Part shown: positions 1 to 5,269 of the stretch, in pieces | How positions within the stretch are numbered: the stretch's first letter is position 1 | How the letters are laid out: every line of letters begins with the position of its first letter | From: Clostridium sp. CAG:1219 | GTDB taxonomy: Bacteria > Bacillota > Clostridia > TANB77 > CAG-465 | Direction of reading: 5' to 3' | Length of the DNA stretch: 5,269 nt | NCBI GenBank assembly: GCA_000433335.1 | Contig: HF996758.1 | Location: forward strand, 29,715-34,983 | Program-made: the position numbers and the translations under genes | The notes under the pieces: model-generated | The model's input: only the letters and a program-made list of their open reading frames with translations | The model's database searches: none | Told to the model about the DNA's origin: nothing

Positions 1-4
1 TAAA

Positions 5-1978
5 GTGTCAAATAATCTAGTTATAGTTGAGTCGCCTTCTAAGGCAAAAACAATAAAGAAATATTTAGGAAAAAATTATGAGGTTATAGCATCACAAGGA
101 CATATAATAGATTTGCCATCTAGTAAACTTGGCGTTGATGTTGACAATGACTTTAAAGCAAGCTATATAACTATGAAAGGAAAAGCTAAAATAATTAAGG
201 AGATAAAAGATAAAGCTAAAAAAGCAGATAAAGTTTATCTTGCTACTGACCCTGACCGTGAAGGGGAGGCTATAGCTTGGCATCTTAGAAATATGCTAAA
301 GATTGATGAGAGAGAAAAATGCAGAATTGAATTTAATGAAATTACGAAAGATGCAGTAAAAAAGGCTATAAATAGTCCAAGAACTATTGATGAAAATTTA
401 GTAAATGCACAACAAGGAAGAAGAATATTAGATAGAATCGTTGGATATAAAATCTCACCAGTGTTGTGGAAAAAGGTAAAAAAAGGTCTTAGCGCAGGTA
501 GGGTTCAGTCAGTTGCGATGCGTATTATAATGGACAGAGAAAGAGAAATTAGGAAATTTAAAAAGCAAGAATATTGGACGTTAGAAGCAAAACTATTAAA
601 AGGGAAAGAAGAAATATTATCTAAGTTTTATGGTAATACAAAAGGAAAAATAGAATTAAAAAATGAAGAGCAAGTAAATGAAATTTTAAAAAATATAGAT
701 AAAAAGGAATATAAGGTTGTAGATATAAAAGTAGGAGAGAAAAAGAGAAACCCAGCTCCACCATTTACAACATCATCACTTCAACAAGATGCTTCAAGAA
801 AATTTGGATTTAGTGTTAAAAAAACAATGATGATTGCTCAAAGGCTGTATGAATCTGGATATATAACATATATGAGAACTGACTCTACTAGAATATCAAA
901 TGAAGCAAGAAATATGGCAAAAGAATATATTGTAAAAAAATATGGAGCAAAATACTATGAAAATAGATTCTATAAAACTAAAAAAGATGCACAAGATGCC
1001 CATGAGGCGATAAGACCTAGTGATCTTTCCAAAAGTAGTGAAGTATACGAATCATTTTCAAAAGATGAACAGAAATTATATACACTAATATTAAATAGAT
1101 TTTTAGCTAGTCAGATGTCAACAGCCATATATGATACAAAGAAAATTACAATAAATGTTAATGATTATATTTTTATAACAAATGGTAGTCAAGTTAAATT
1201 TGATGGCTTTATGGTATTGTATATAGAATCTACAGATGAAGCCTCATCTGATGACGATATTGGAATTTTGCCTGACATTGAAATTAATGATATATTAAAA
1301 CAAAAGAAATTAATTTCAGAGCAAAAATTTACAGAACCACCAGCAAGATATACAGAGGCAAGTTTGGTAAAGACATTAGAGGAAAAAGGAATAGGAAGAC
1401 CAAGTACGTATGCTCCAACAATCTCTACTTTGCTTGATAGAGTATATATAGAAAAAGATAAAAAATATCTTGTTCCAACTCAACTTGGTGAAATAGTAGA
1501 CGATCTTATGGAAAAGAATTTTTGCAATATAGTAGATATTTCATTTACAGCAAATATGGAACAAAATTTAGATTTAGTATCTGAAAATAAAATTGATTAT
1601 ATAAAAATGTTAAAAGAATTTTATAATCCTTTCATAAAAAATTTAGAAGAAGTACAAGATAAAATAGAAAAAGTAAAAATTCCAGAGCAAGAAACAGATG
1701 TCAAATGTGAATTATGTGGAAGAAATATGGTTATAAAACAAGGTAGATTTGGCAAATTTTTAGCTTGTCCTGGATATCCAGAATGCAAAAATGCCAAACC
1801 TTTAGTAGAAAGTATAGATGTACCTTGTCCAAATTGTGGTGGAAAAGTACTTATAAAGAAAACTAAAAATAGAAGAAATTTTTATGTTTGTGAAAATAAT
1901 ACAAATAAAGAGGACTCGAAGTGTGATTATATCTCATGGAATAAACCTAAAAAAGAAAAAAATGAAAATGGTAAATAA
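5..1978 (+). CDS. topA: DNA topoisomerase I (type IA), complete
   Basis: This enzyme relaxes negative supercoils by cutting one strand through a 5'-phosphotyrosine link and passing the other strand; it acts on the nucleoid and balances gyrase. The N-terminal toprim domain begins with VIVESPSKAKTI (E9, K13) and carries the acidic motif DPDREGE (D82, D84, E86) that binds Mg2+. The catalytic tyrosine is Y289 in GYITYMRTDS, with R291 beside it; H333 lies in DAHEAIRP and the GIGRPSTYAPT motif is at about 463-471. The C-terminus has two zinc ribbons: C568/C571/C588/C594 and C608/C611/C629/C640. At 657 aa it is a little shorter than the roughly 690 aa usual in Bacillota but has all core motifs. The GTG start at base 5 is chosen because family members begin four or five residues before LVIVESP; its SD lies outside the window. 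TAA at 1-3 may end the preceding gene. No hairpin terminator directly follows the stop. Confidence 0.98.
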   Translation: MSNNLVIVESPSKAKTIKKYLGKNYEVIASQGHIIDLPSSKLGVDVDNDFKASYITMKGKAKIIKEIKDKAKKADKVYLATDPDREGEAIAWHLRNMLKIDEREKCRIEFNEITKDAVKKAINSPRTIDENLVNAQQGRRILDRIVGYKISPVLWKKVKKGLSAGRVQSVAMRIIMDREREIRKFKKQEYWTLEAKLLKGKEEILSKFYGNTKGKIELKNEEQVNEILKNIDKKEYKVVDIKVGEKKRNPAPPFTTSSLQQDASRKFGFSVKKTMMIAQRLYESGYITYMRTDSTRISNEARNMAKEYIVKKYGAKYYENRFYKTKKDAQDAHEAIRPSDLSKSSEVYESFSKDEQKLYTLILNRFLASQMSTAIYDTKKITINVNDYIFITNGSQVKFDGFMVLYIESTDEASSDDDIGILPDIEINDILKQKKLISEQKFTEPPARYTEASLVKTLEEKGIGRPSTYAPTISTLLDRVYIEKDKKYLVPTQLGEIVDDLMEKNFCNIVDISFTANMEQNLDLVSENKIDYIKMLKEFYNPFIKNLEEVQDKIEKVKIPEQETDVKCELCGRNMVIKQGRFGKFLACPGYPECKNAKPLVESIDVPCPNCGGKVLIKKTKNRRNFYVCENNTNKEDSKCDYISWNKPKKEKNENGK

Positions 1979-2013
1979 AAATCTAAAAAAATCGAAAAAA
2001 ATATTGATTTATT

Positions 2014-2043
2014 TTAACTATTATGATAACATATTCATATAAT
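2014..2043 (+). promoter_or_regulatory. possible sigma-A promoter for the topA-trmFO intergenic RNA
   Basis: A perfect -10 hexamer TATAAT lies at 2038-2043 with a poor -35 match TTAACT at 2014-2019, 18 bases apart; initiation would fall near 2050. The region is very AT-rich, so a chance match is quite possible. The interval also contains TATGATAA at 2022-2029 and again at 2043-2050, exactly 21 bases apart, which might be a regulator site or chance. The same -10 area, read as CATATAATA with AC 17 bases upstream, also resembles a sporulation sigma-K promoter, so the sigma factor is uncertain. Confidence 0.3.
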
Positions 2044-2098
2044 ATGATAAGTAAAGTTTTGAGTTTGAAGAATAATTTTTTTTAGGAGGTGCATGCCT

Positions 2099-2137
2099 AT
2101 GAATATGGATGTGCAGGAATCAGTTTTTAACTTATAG
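2099..2137 (+). CDS. putative 12-codon mini-ORF (MNMDVQESVFNL)
   Basis: An ATG at 2099 sits 9 bases after a perfect AGGAGG (2084-2089), better spacing than the in-frame ATG at 2093, which is only 3 bases away. The frame reads twelve codons to TAG at 2135-2137. The peptide is not hydrophobic and has no signal or run of one amino acid, so it does not look like a type I toxin or an amino-acid attenuator leader. The strong SD ahead of so short a frame is what makes it notable; translation is inferred. I recognise no family. Confidence 0.3.
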   Translation: MNMDVQESVFNL

Positions 2138-2151
2138 GAAGGACGTGAGAT

Positions 2152-2172
2152 ATGATAAATAAATTTATTTAG
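2152..2172 (+). CDS. putative 6-codon mini-ORF (MINKFI)
   Basis: A second short frame starts at ATG 2152 and stops at TAG 2170-2172. It is preceded by the purine-rich GGAAGG at 2137-2142, which overlaps the stop of the 12-codon frame, so the two might be translated one after the other. Six codons is short enough for chance, and support is only the SD-like spacing and the arrangement behind the first mini-ORF. Confidence 0.15.
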   Translation: MINKFI

Positions 2173-2226
2173 CGTTTCTCTTTGGCTATCCCAAAAAATT
2201 AATATGCAGGTATACTTTTATACATG

Positions 2227-2256
2227 ACGAAGTGAGATTTTCTCACTTCGTTTTTT
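2227..2256 (+). terminator. strong intrinsic terminator upstream of trmFO
   Basis: The arms ACGAAGTGAGA (2227-2237) and TCTCACTTCGT (2241-2251) are perfectly complementary over 11 bp with a TTT loop, and T2251-2256 forms a run of six U. It ends the intergenic RNA and any topA read-through, insulating trmFO, whose -35 box begins two bases after the T-run. Confidence 0.93.
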
Positions 2257-2257
2257 C

Positions 2258-2286
2258 TTGAAAAAAAGCTATAATTAGTATATAAT
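2258..2286 (+). promoter_or_regulatory. sigma-A promoter of trmFO-holA
   Basis: TTGAAA at 2258-2263 and TATAAT at 2281-2286 are separated by 17 bases, the ideal spacing; only one -35 base differs from consensus. Initiation is expected at about 2292-2293, giving a 5' leader of roughly 21 bases that contains little more than the SD. This suggests constitutive expression without a leader-based control element. Confidence 0.88.
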
Positions 2287-2313
2287 ATATCAGGTATTAA
2301 TTGGAGGTATATC

Positions 2314-3630
2314 TTGGATAAAAATAATATTAAAGTAAACGTAATTGGTGCAGGGCTTGCAGGATGTGAGTGTGCATATATGCTTGCTAAAAATGGAATA
2401 AAAGTAAAATTGTATGAAATGAAACCAAGCAAAAAAAGTGAGGCACATAAATCAGATGACTTTGCAGAACTTGTTTGTAGTAATTCATTAAAGTCAGAAG
2501 AAATTACTAATGCGTGTGGTTTATTAAAAAAAGAAATGGAAATGTTCGGGAGTATATTTATTGAAGCTGCAAGCATTGCAAAAATTCCAGCAGGACAAGC
2601 ACTGGCTGTAGATAGAGATGTGTTTTCTGATTATATAACAAAAAAAATTAAGGAAAATAAAAACATTGAAATAATTAGTGAAGAAGTAAAAGATATTAAA
2701 AGTTTAGATGGTATAGTTGTAGTAGCAACAGGACCCTTGACTTCAGATGAGTTAATGAAAAGTATATCTAAATTAATTGGAGAGGATAGTCTATACTTTT
2801 TTGATGCAGCGGCCCCTATAGTAGAGAGGGAATCAATTAATATGGAGATAGCATATGAAATGAATAGATATGGGGAGAGAATTGGTGGAGATTATATAAA
2901 TCTTCCTATGAATAAAGAACAATATGAAAATTTTTATAATGAACTTATAAACGCTAAAAGGGCTAATCGTCATGAATTTGATAAATTAATATTATTTGAA
3001 GGTTGTATGCCAGTTGAAGAGATGGCAAAACGTGGTAAAAAGACGTTGGTATTTGGGCCTCTTAAACCTATTGGACTTGACAATCCTAAAACAGGGGAAA
3101 AAAATTATGCAGTTGTACAATTAAGAGCTGAAAATAAAGAAAAGACTATGTATAATTTGGTGGGATTTCAAACAAGTTTGAGCTTTCCAGAGCAAAAGAG
3201 AGTATTTAGCATGATACCAGGTCTTGAAAATGCTAATTTTATAAGATATGGTGTAATGCATAAGAATACATATATAAATGGGGGAAGAATACTTAATAGT
3301 AATTTTGCACTAAAAGAAAACAAAAATATATATTTTGCAGGACAAATATCTGGTGTAGAAGGATATGTTGAATCAGCTGCATCCGGACTTATAGTTGCAA
3401 TATCAATTATTGAAAATATGAAAGGTAAAAATATTGAATTTCCAGATAATACAATGCTTGGTAGCCTTGCAAAATATGTTTCAACAGAGAATAAGAATTT
3501 TCAACCAATGAACGCGAATTTTGGAATACTAAAACCATTAGATGAGAAAATAAAGGACAAAAAAGAAAGATATAAAATGATGGCAAATAGATCACTAGAG
3601 GAAATAACTAACTTAAAAAATATATTGTAG
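2314..3630 (+). CDS. trmFO: methylenetetrahydrofolate--tRNA-(uracil-5-)-methyltransferase TrmFO
   Basis: TrmFO makes 5-methyluridine at position 54 in the T-loop of tRNA in the cytoplasm, using 5,10-methylenetetrahydrofolate as carbon donor and FAD as reductant. The N-terminal Rossmann motif VIGAGLAGCE (G12, G14, G17) binds FAD, followed by YEMKP. The two functional cysteines known from the Bacillus subtilis enzyme (C53 and C226) correspond to C55 in ELVCSNSLKS and C231 in FEGCMPVEE. The C-terminal FAD contact FAGQISGVEGYVESAASG spans about 341-358. At 438 aa it has normal length. The start is TTG at 2314, six bases after GGAGG (2303-2307); no ATG lies close to the family start. It follows topA as in many Bacillota but has its own promoter, and holA follows 26 bases downstream in a probable operon. 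Confidence 0.97.
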   Translation: MDKNNIKVNVIGAGLAGCECAYMLAKNGIKVKLYEMKPSKKSEAHKSDDFAELVCSNSLKSEEITNACGLLKKEMEMFGSIFIEAASIAKIPAGQALAVDRDVFSDYITKKIKENKNIEIISEEVKDIKSLDGIVVVATGPLTSDELMKSISKLIGEDSLYFFDAAAPIVERESINMEIAYEMNRYGERIGGDYINLPMNKEQYENFYNELINAKRANRHEFDKLILFEGCMPVEEMAKRGKKTLVFGPLKPIGLDNPKTGEKNYAVVQLRAENKEKTMYNLVGFQTSLSFPEQKRVFSMIPGLENANFIRYGVMHKNTYINGGRILNSNFALKENKNIYFAGQISGVEGYVESAASGLIVAISIIENMKGKNIEFPDNTMLGSLAKYVSTENKNFQPMNANFGILKPLDEKIKDKKERYKMMANRSLEEITNLKNIL

Positions 3631-3656
3631 CTTTATTTGTTAAGAGGAGAAAAAAT

Positions 3657-4568
3657 ATGGGAAAAATATACTTTTTTTATGGTGAGGAAAAATATGATAT
3701 TGAGCAAAGTGTTCAGAAAATAAAAAAAGAATTTGGAAATTTAGAACTTGGAATAAATTTATTTTATATAGATAGTGAAAATGTACAAAATTTAGGACAA
3801 ATTTCTTCTGGTGTTTCTTTTTTTGGTGAAGAAAAACTAATAATTATGAAAAATACTAAATTAAAATTTGACGTAGATTTTATAGAGAAAGAGAAGGAAA
3901 GCGGAAAGACTTATATAATAATAGAAGATAGCGTCGATAAAAGGACTTCTGAATATAAAAAATTATCAAAAATTGCTGAAACTAAAGAGTTTAAGTTTAT
4001 GGATCAAAAGCAAATCATAGCTTATATAATGAAAATTCTTGAAAAATGTTCTCTAAAAATAGATTATAAAACAGCTGAATATATGGCTGAAGTTTGTGGT
4101 GAGAATAAGGCAAATATAATAAATGAATTAAATAAAATTGTTTTGTACAATGGCAGTTGTAATACAGTAGATAAAGAAACAATAGATAAAGTGTGTGTAA
4201 AAACGTTAAATGCGAAAATATTTGATATGTTAGATTTTATAGTAAATAAAGATCATAAAAATGGAATTTTATTATTGGACGAACTTCTTATTCAAAAAGA
4301 GGCAATTGTGAAAATATATATAATGTTGTATAAACAAGTAAAGCAAATGTATATGATTAAAATTTTAAAAGAAAAAAGGGAAAATGATATCGCAACTAAA
4401 CTGCAAATACATCCATATGTATTTCAAAAGTTGTCTAAAACGTCTGATAAGTATAGAATAGATGAACTAAAATCTATAATGAAGTCGTTTGATAAATATG
4501 ATGAGGCTACTAAAAGTGGTGAAATGGATTTTGAAGTAGGACTAAAAAAAATAATTTGTTCTATGTAA
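3657..4568 (+). CDS. holA: DNA polymerase III subunit delta
   Basis: The delta subunit is the wrench of the clamp-loader complex: it binds the beta sliding clamp and opens it for loading on primed DNA at the replication fork. The N-terminus GKIYFFYGEEKYDIEQ (about 2-17) is the typical opening of the family's AAA+-like domain, and VSFFGEEKLIIMKN near residues 53-66 matches the usual second strand. The C-terminal collar region ends with the characteristic segment from about 263 to 302 (ELKSIMKSFDKYDEATKSG and following). No functional Walker A is expected in delta and none is seen. At 303 aa it is shorter than the roughly 340 aa of B. subtilis YqeN and E. coli HolA, but both ends look intact. 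AGGAG at 3645-3649 lies 7 bases before the ATG. No promoter or terminator separates it from trmFO, so co-transcription is likely. Confidence 0.92.
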   Translation: MGKIYFFYGEEKYDIEQSVQKIKKEFGNLELGINLFYIDSENVQNLGQISSGVSFFGEEKLIIMKNTKLKFDVDFIEKEKESGKTYIIIEDSVDKRTSEYKKLSKIAETKEFKFMDQKQIIAYIMKILEKCSLKIDYKTAEYMAEVCGENKANIINELNKIVLYNGSCNTVDKETIDKVCVKTLNAKIFDMLDFIVNKDHKNGILLLDELLIQKEAIVKIYIMLYKQVKQMYMIKILKEKRENDIATKLQIHPYVFQKLSKTSDKYRIDELKSIMKSFDKYDEATKSGEMDFEVGLKKIICSM

Positions 4569-4570
4569 GA

Positions 4571-4598
4571 AAAGGACAGCCTAAACAGACTGCCCTTT
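4571..4598 (-). terminator. terminator hairpin between convergent holA and minus-strand cassette
   Basis: The arms are 4571-4582 and 4587-4598 around a four-base loop. As minus-strand RNA all twelve positions pair (ten Watson-Crick and two G-U), followed by UUUUCUU including the stem end. As plus-strand RNA the same two positions become A-C mismatches, followed by an interrupted U-tract (TTTATTTGTT). It can probably serve both directions but is better formed for the minus-strand genes. It begins two bases after the holA stop and lies five bases past the minus-strand stop. Confidence 0.8.
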
Positions 4599-4603
4599 AT
4601 TTG

Positions 4604-4819
4604 TTACATGTTTATCACGATTAACGACACACATGCTTTCGACTTTGTCGCATGGAAGTTCGTTATCTTTCTTCCCTTAAAATAAAAAGGTTTGGGAAGG
4701 AGAAGTTTTGAAGGCTCCATTCCTGAAACCTCCACAATATTATCTATTGTTTCAGTTATTGAGGCCGACGGATTAAGCTGTCTTATTTCATCGAGAAGTA
4801 TTTCCTGCTTTTTTGTCAT
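4604..4819 (-). CDS. hypothetical small protein, 71 aa (second gene of minus-strand cassette)
   Basis: I do not recognise this protein. It starts at ATG 4819-4817, which overlaps the stop of the upstream 88-codon gene as ATGA, a typical sign of translational coupling. The protein begins with a charged helix-like segment (KKQEILLDEIRQLNP), has a central LLLPKPFYFKG (39-49), and ends in a hydrophobic stretch CVSLIVINM. No signal peptide or clear membrane helix is visible. It shares a pattern with the upstream product: NP near residue 16, a hydrophobic stretch, then L-L-L-P-x-x-F-Y-F, suggesting diverged duplicates. Its codons use G and C far more than holA does, hinting at recent acquisition. 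A terminator follows directly. That it is a real gene is supported by coupling, the upstream SD and promoter, and the codon pattern; its function is unknown. Confidence 0.7.
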   Translation of the reverse strand: MTKKQEILLDEIRQLNPSASITETIDNIVEVSGMEPSKLLLPKPFYFKGRKITNFHATKSKACVSLIVINM

Positions 4820-5082
4820 TTCTTTATAGCGGTTCCTTTCTTGATTATTTTTAAGCGAATTACCTCGCCGCCGTTACCAACATTTTTTTCATTTGTGATT
4901 TCAGAAACACGCGGATTAAATCCTTTTTCCTCAAAGTAGAATGAGGAAGGAAGTATGAGTGTTTCGGGAAATACGTCTACAAAGAGTATTCCGAGGTCTG
5001 CGACTTCAATTTTTACCTCGGGATTCTCAGAAAGGATATAGGTTATGAGCTTTTCCTTTCCAGAAAATGAAGTTTTTGGCAT
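4816..5082 (-). CDS. hypothetical small protein, 88 aa (first gene of minus-strand cassette)
   Basis: I do not recognise this protein. The ATG at 5082-5080 has a perfect AGGAGG at 5098-5093, ten bases upstream, and a consensus promoter about 80 bases upstream. The product begins with a basic segment and a helix-like KEKLITYILSENP (9-21), continues with an acidic and hydrophobic stretch (about 22-40), then LILPSSFYFEE (42-52), and ends with a strand-like GGEVIRLKIIKK (71-82) and a lysine-rich tail. The core resembles that of the downstream 71-aa protein. No DNA-binding, catalytic or transmembrane motif is evident. The stop overlaps the next start (ATGA). G+C content is clearly higher than in the neighbouring housekeeping genes. 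A small protein of a phage, plasmid or defence-type cassette would fit, but that is inference from size, organisation and composition only. Confidence 0.75.
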   Translation of the reverse strand: MPKTSFSGKEKLITYILSENPEVKIEVADLGILFVDVFPETLILPSSFYFEEKGFNPRVSEITNEKNVGNGGEVIRLKIIKKGTAIKK

Positions 5083-5092
5083 TTGAATGTTT

Positions 5093-5098
5093 CCTCCT
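5093..5098 (-). promoter_or_regulatory. ribosome binding site of the 88-aa gene
   Basis: A perfect AGGAGG on the minus strand, ten bases from the ATG at 5082. It fixes the start of the 88-aa frame and is one of the main reasons to believe the gene is real. Confidence 0.85.
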
Positions 5099-5121
5099 AG
5101 TAATAATTAAATTTTGGTAAA

Positions 5122-5143
5122 GTCGCTTTGAATTCTAAGTGAC
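5122..5143 (-). promoter_or_regulatory. inverted repeat in the leader of the minus-strand cassette (possible operator or leader hairpin)
   Basis: On the plus strand GTCGCTT (5122-5128) and AAGTGAC (5137-5143) form seven-base arms with one mismatch around an eight-base spacer that itself contains GAATTC. Outer segments TTGGT (5114-5118) and ACCAA (5151-5155) are also complementary, so the leader could fold into a longer interrupted hairpin. It lies between the predicted start of transcription (about 5158) and the SD. It could be a repressor operator just downstream of the promoter or an RNA leader structure; nothing in the sequence decides between them. Confidence 0.45.
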
Positions 5144-5164
5144 CATAAAAACCAATGTAAAAAT

Positions 5165-5193
5165 ATTATAACATTTTTGAGAATAAATGTCAA
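5165..5193 (-). promoter_or_regulatory. perfect extended sigma-A promoter of the minus-strand cassette
   Basis: On the minus strand TTGACA (5193-5188) and TATAAT (5170-5165) are both exact consensus and 17 bases apart, and the -10 is preceded by TGT, giving an extended -10 (TGnTATAAT). Transcription should start near A5158, leaving a leader of about 75 bases before the 88-aa gene. It is the best promoter in the window. Confidence 0.92.
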
Positions 5194-5228
5194 TGAAATA
5201 TTAGGAAAAAATAAATTATAGACAACAT

Positions 5229-5256
5229 AAATAATTAACAAAATAATTATTTTTTT
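5229..5256 (+). repeat. AT-only inverted repeat with T-run near the right edge
   Basis: AAATAATTA (5229-5237) and TAATTATTT (5244-5252) are exact reverse complements, with a six-base loop and a T-run ending at 5256. The stem has no G-C pair, so it would be a weak terminator, and AT-rich sequence makes such repeats by chance. The rest of 5194-5269 shows no gene I can support. Confidence 0.25.
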
Positions 5257-5269
5257 AGTTAAGTTATAT

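Larger units (their letters stand above)
2050..2256 (+). ncRNA. candidate structured small RNA or mini-ORF leader between topA and trmFO
   Basis: This stretch lies between the possible promoter ending at 2043 and the terminator at 2227-2256 and would give an RNA of about 200 nt. It contains a full AGGAGG at 2084-2089, two mini-ORFs (2099-2137 and 2152-2172), a small hairpin TTTGG/CCAAA at 2181-2195, a second hairpin GTATA/TATAC at 2210-2223, and the terminator. I compared it by eye with common riboswitch and leader consensus elements (T-box, TPP, FMN, purine, lysine, SAM, c-di-GMP, glycine, preQ1, THF) and with SRP RNA, and recognise none. Because topA has no terminator of its own, the region could instead be the 3' tail of the topA mRNA. 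It does not read directly into trmFO, which has a separate promoter after the terminator. The boundaries are inferred. Confidence 0.35.

Noticed and set aside
92..283. Minus-strand open frame of 63 codons inside topA
   Set aside because: It is antisense to the conserved toprim domain and has the phenylalanine- and serine-rich composition typical of a shadow frame.
1248..1254. CTGATGA, the hammerhead ribozyme core heptamer
   Set aside because: It lies within topA coding sequence and lacks the matching GAAA core and flanking stems.
2004..2027. TTGATT and TATGAT as a promoter pair
   Set aside because: The spacer is only 12 bases, too short for sigma-A.
2011..2055. Possible Xer/dif-like site in the AT-rich dyad after topA
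   Set aside because: There is only loose resemblance to the AT-rich dif arms; the two half-sites and central spacer do not line up with the Gram-positive consensus.
2050..2313. THF riboswitch or T-box controlling trmFO
   Set aside because: A folate switch would suit a folate enzyme, but no THF-riboswitch core or T-box sequence is visible, and the separate trmFO promoter after the terminator leaves only about 21 leader bases.
2199..2576. Minus-strand open frame of 125 codons overlapping the start of trmFO
   Set aside because: It runs antisense through conserved trmFO coding sequence, across the terminator and promoter, and its composition reflects the reverse complement of trmFO codons; no SD supports it.
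3407..3595. Minus-strand open frame of 62 codons inside trmFO
   Set aside because: It is antisense to the conserved trmFO C-terminus, with shadow-like composition and no independent signals.
4604..5082. A classical toxin-antitoxin pair
   Set aside because: Size, overlap and the inverted repeat are suggestive, but neither protein shows a recognisable toxin or DNA-binding antitoxin motif, so the label is not supported.

Overview
The window is a piece of an AT-rich, low-GC Gram-positive chromosome, most likely from a member of the Clostridia. The basis is the AT-rich codon use of the core genes, strong AGGAGG-type ribosome binding sites, GTG and TTG starts, consensus sigma-A promoters, and a topA-trmFO neighbourhood that is well known in Bacillota. 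Species cannot be named from the sequence alone.

Layout. (1) Bases 5-1978, + strand: topA, DNA topoisomerase I, complete, with the toprim acidic residues, the catalytic tyrosine and two C-terminal four-cysteine zinc ribbons. (2) Bases 1979-2257: a 279-base stretch with no ordinary gene that is nevertheless not empty. It holds a possible promoter, a strong Shine-Dalgarno followed by a 12-codon mini-ORF, a second SD-like sequence with a 6-codon mini-ORF, two small hairpins and a perfect 11-bp intrinsic terminator. It looks like a short RNA or leader of about 200 nt, or the structured 3' tail of the topA transcript. (3) Bases 2258-3630, + strand: a near-consensus sigma-A promoter starting just after that terminator, then trmFO (folate- and FAD-dependent tRNA m5U54 methyltransferase) from a TTG codon. 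(4) Bases 3657-4568, + strand: holA (DNA polymerase III delta subunit), 26 bases after trmFO with its own SD and no terminator between, so probably one trmFO-holA operon. (5) Bases 4571-4598: a terminator hairpin between convergent genes. (6) Bases 4604-5082, - strand: two small overlapping ORFs (88 and 71 codons) joined by ATGA, expressed from a perfect extended sigma-A promoter at 5165-5193, with an inverted repeat in the leader. I do not recognise either product. (7) Bases 5194-5269: AT-rich sequence with a weak AT-only hairpin and no supported gene.

The core genes are housekeeping: supercoil relaxation, tRNA T-loop methylation and the sliding-clamp loader. The most interesting parts are the GC-shifted minus-strand two-gene cassette (about 38% G+C over 4621-5080 by my hand count, against about 24% over the holA end, 4201-4560), whose two proteins appear to be diverged copies of one another, and the compact mini-ORF-bearing RNA candidate between topA and trmFO.
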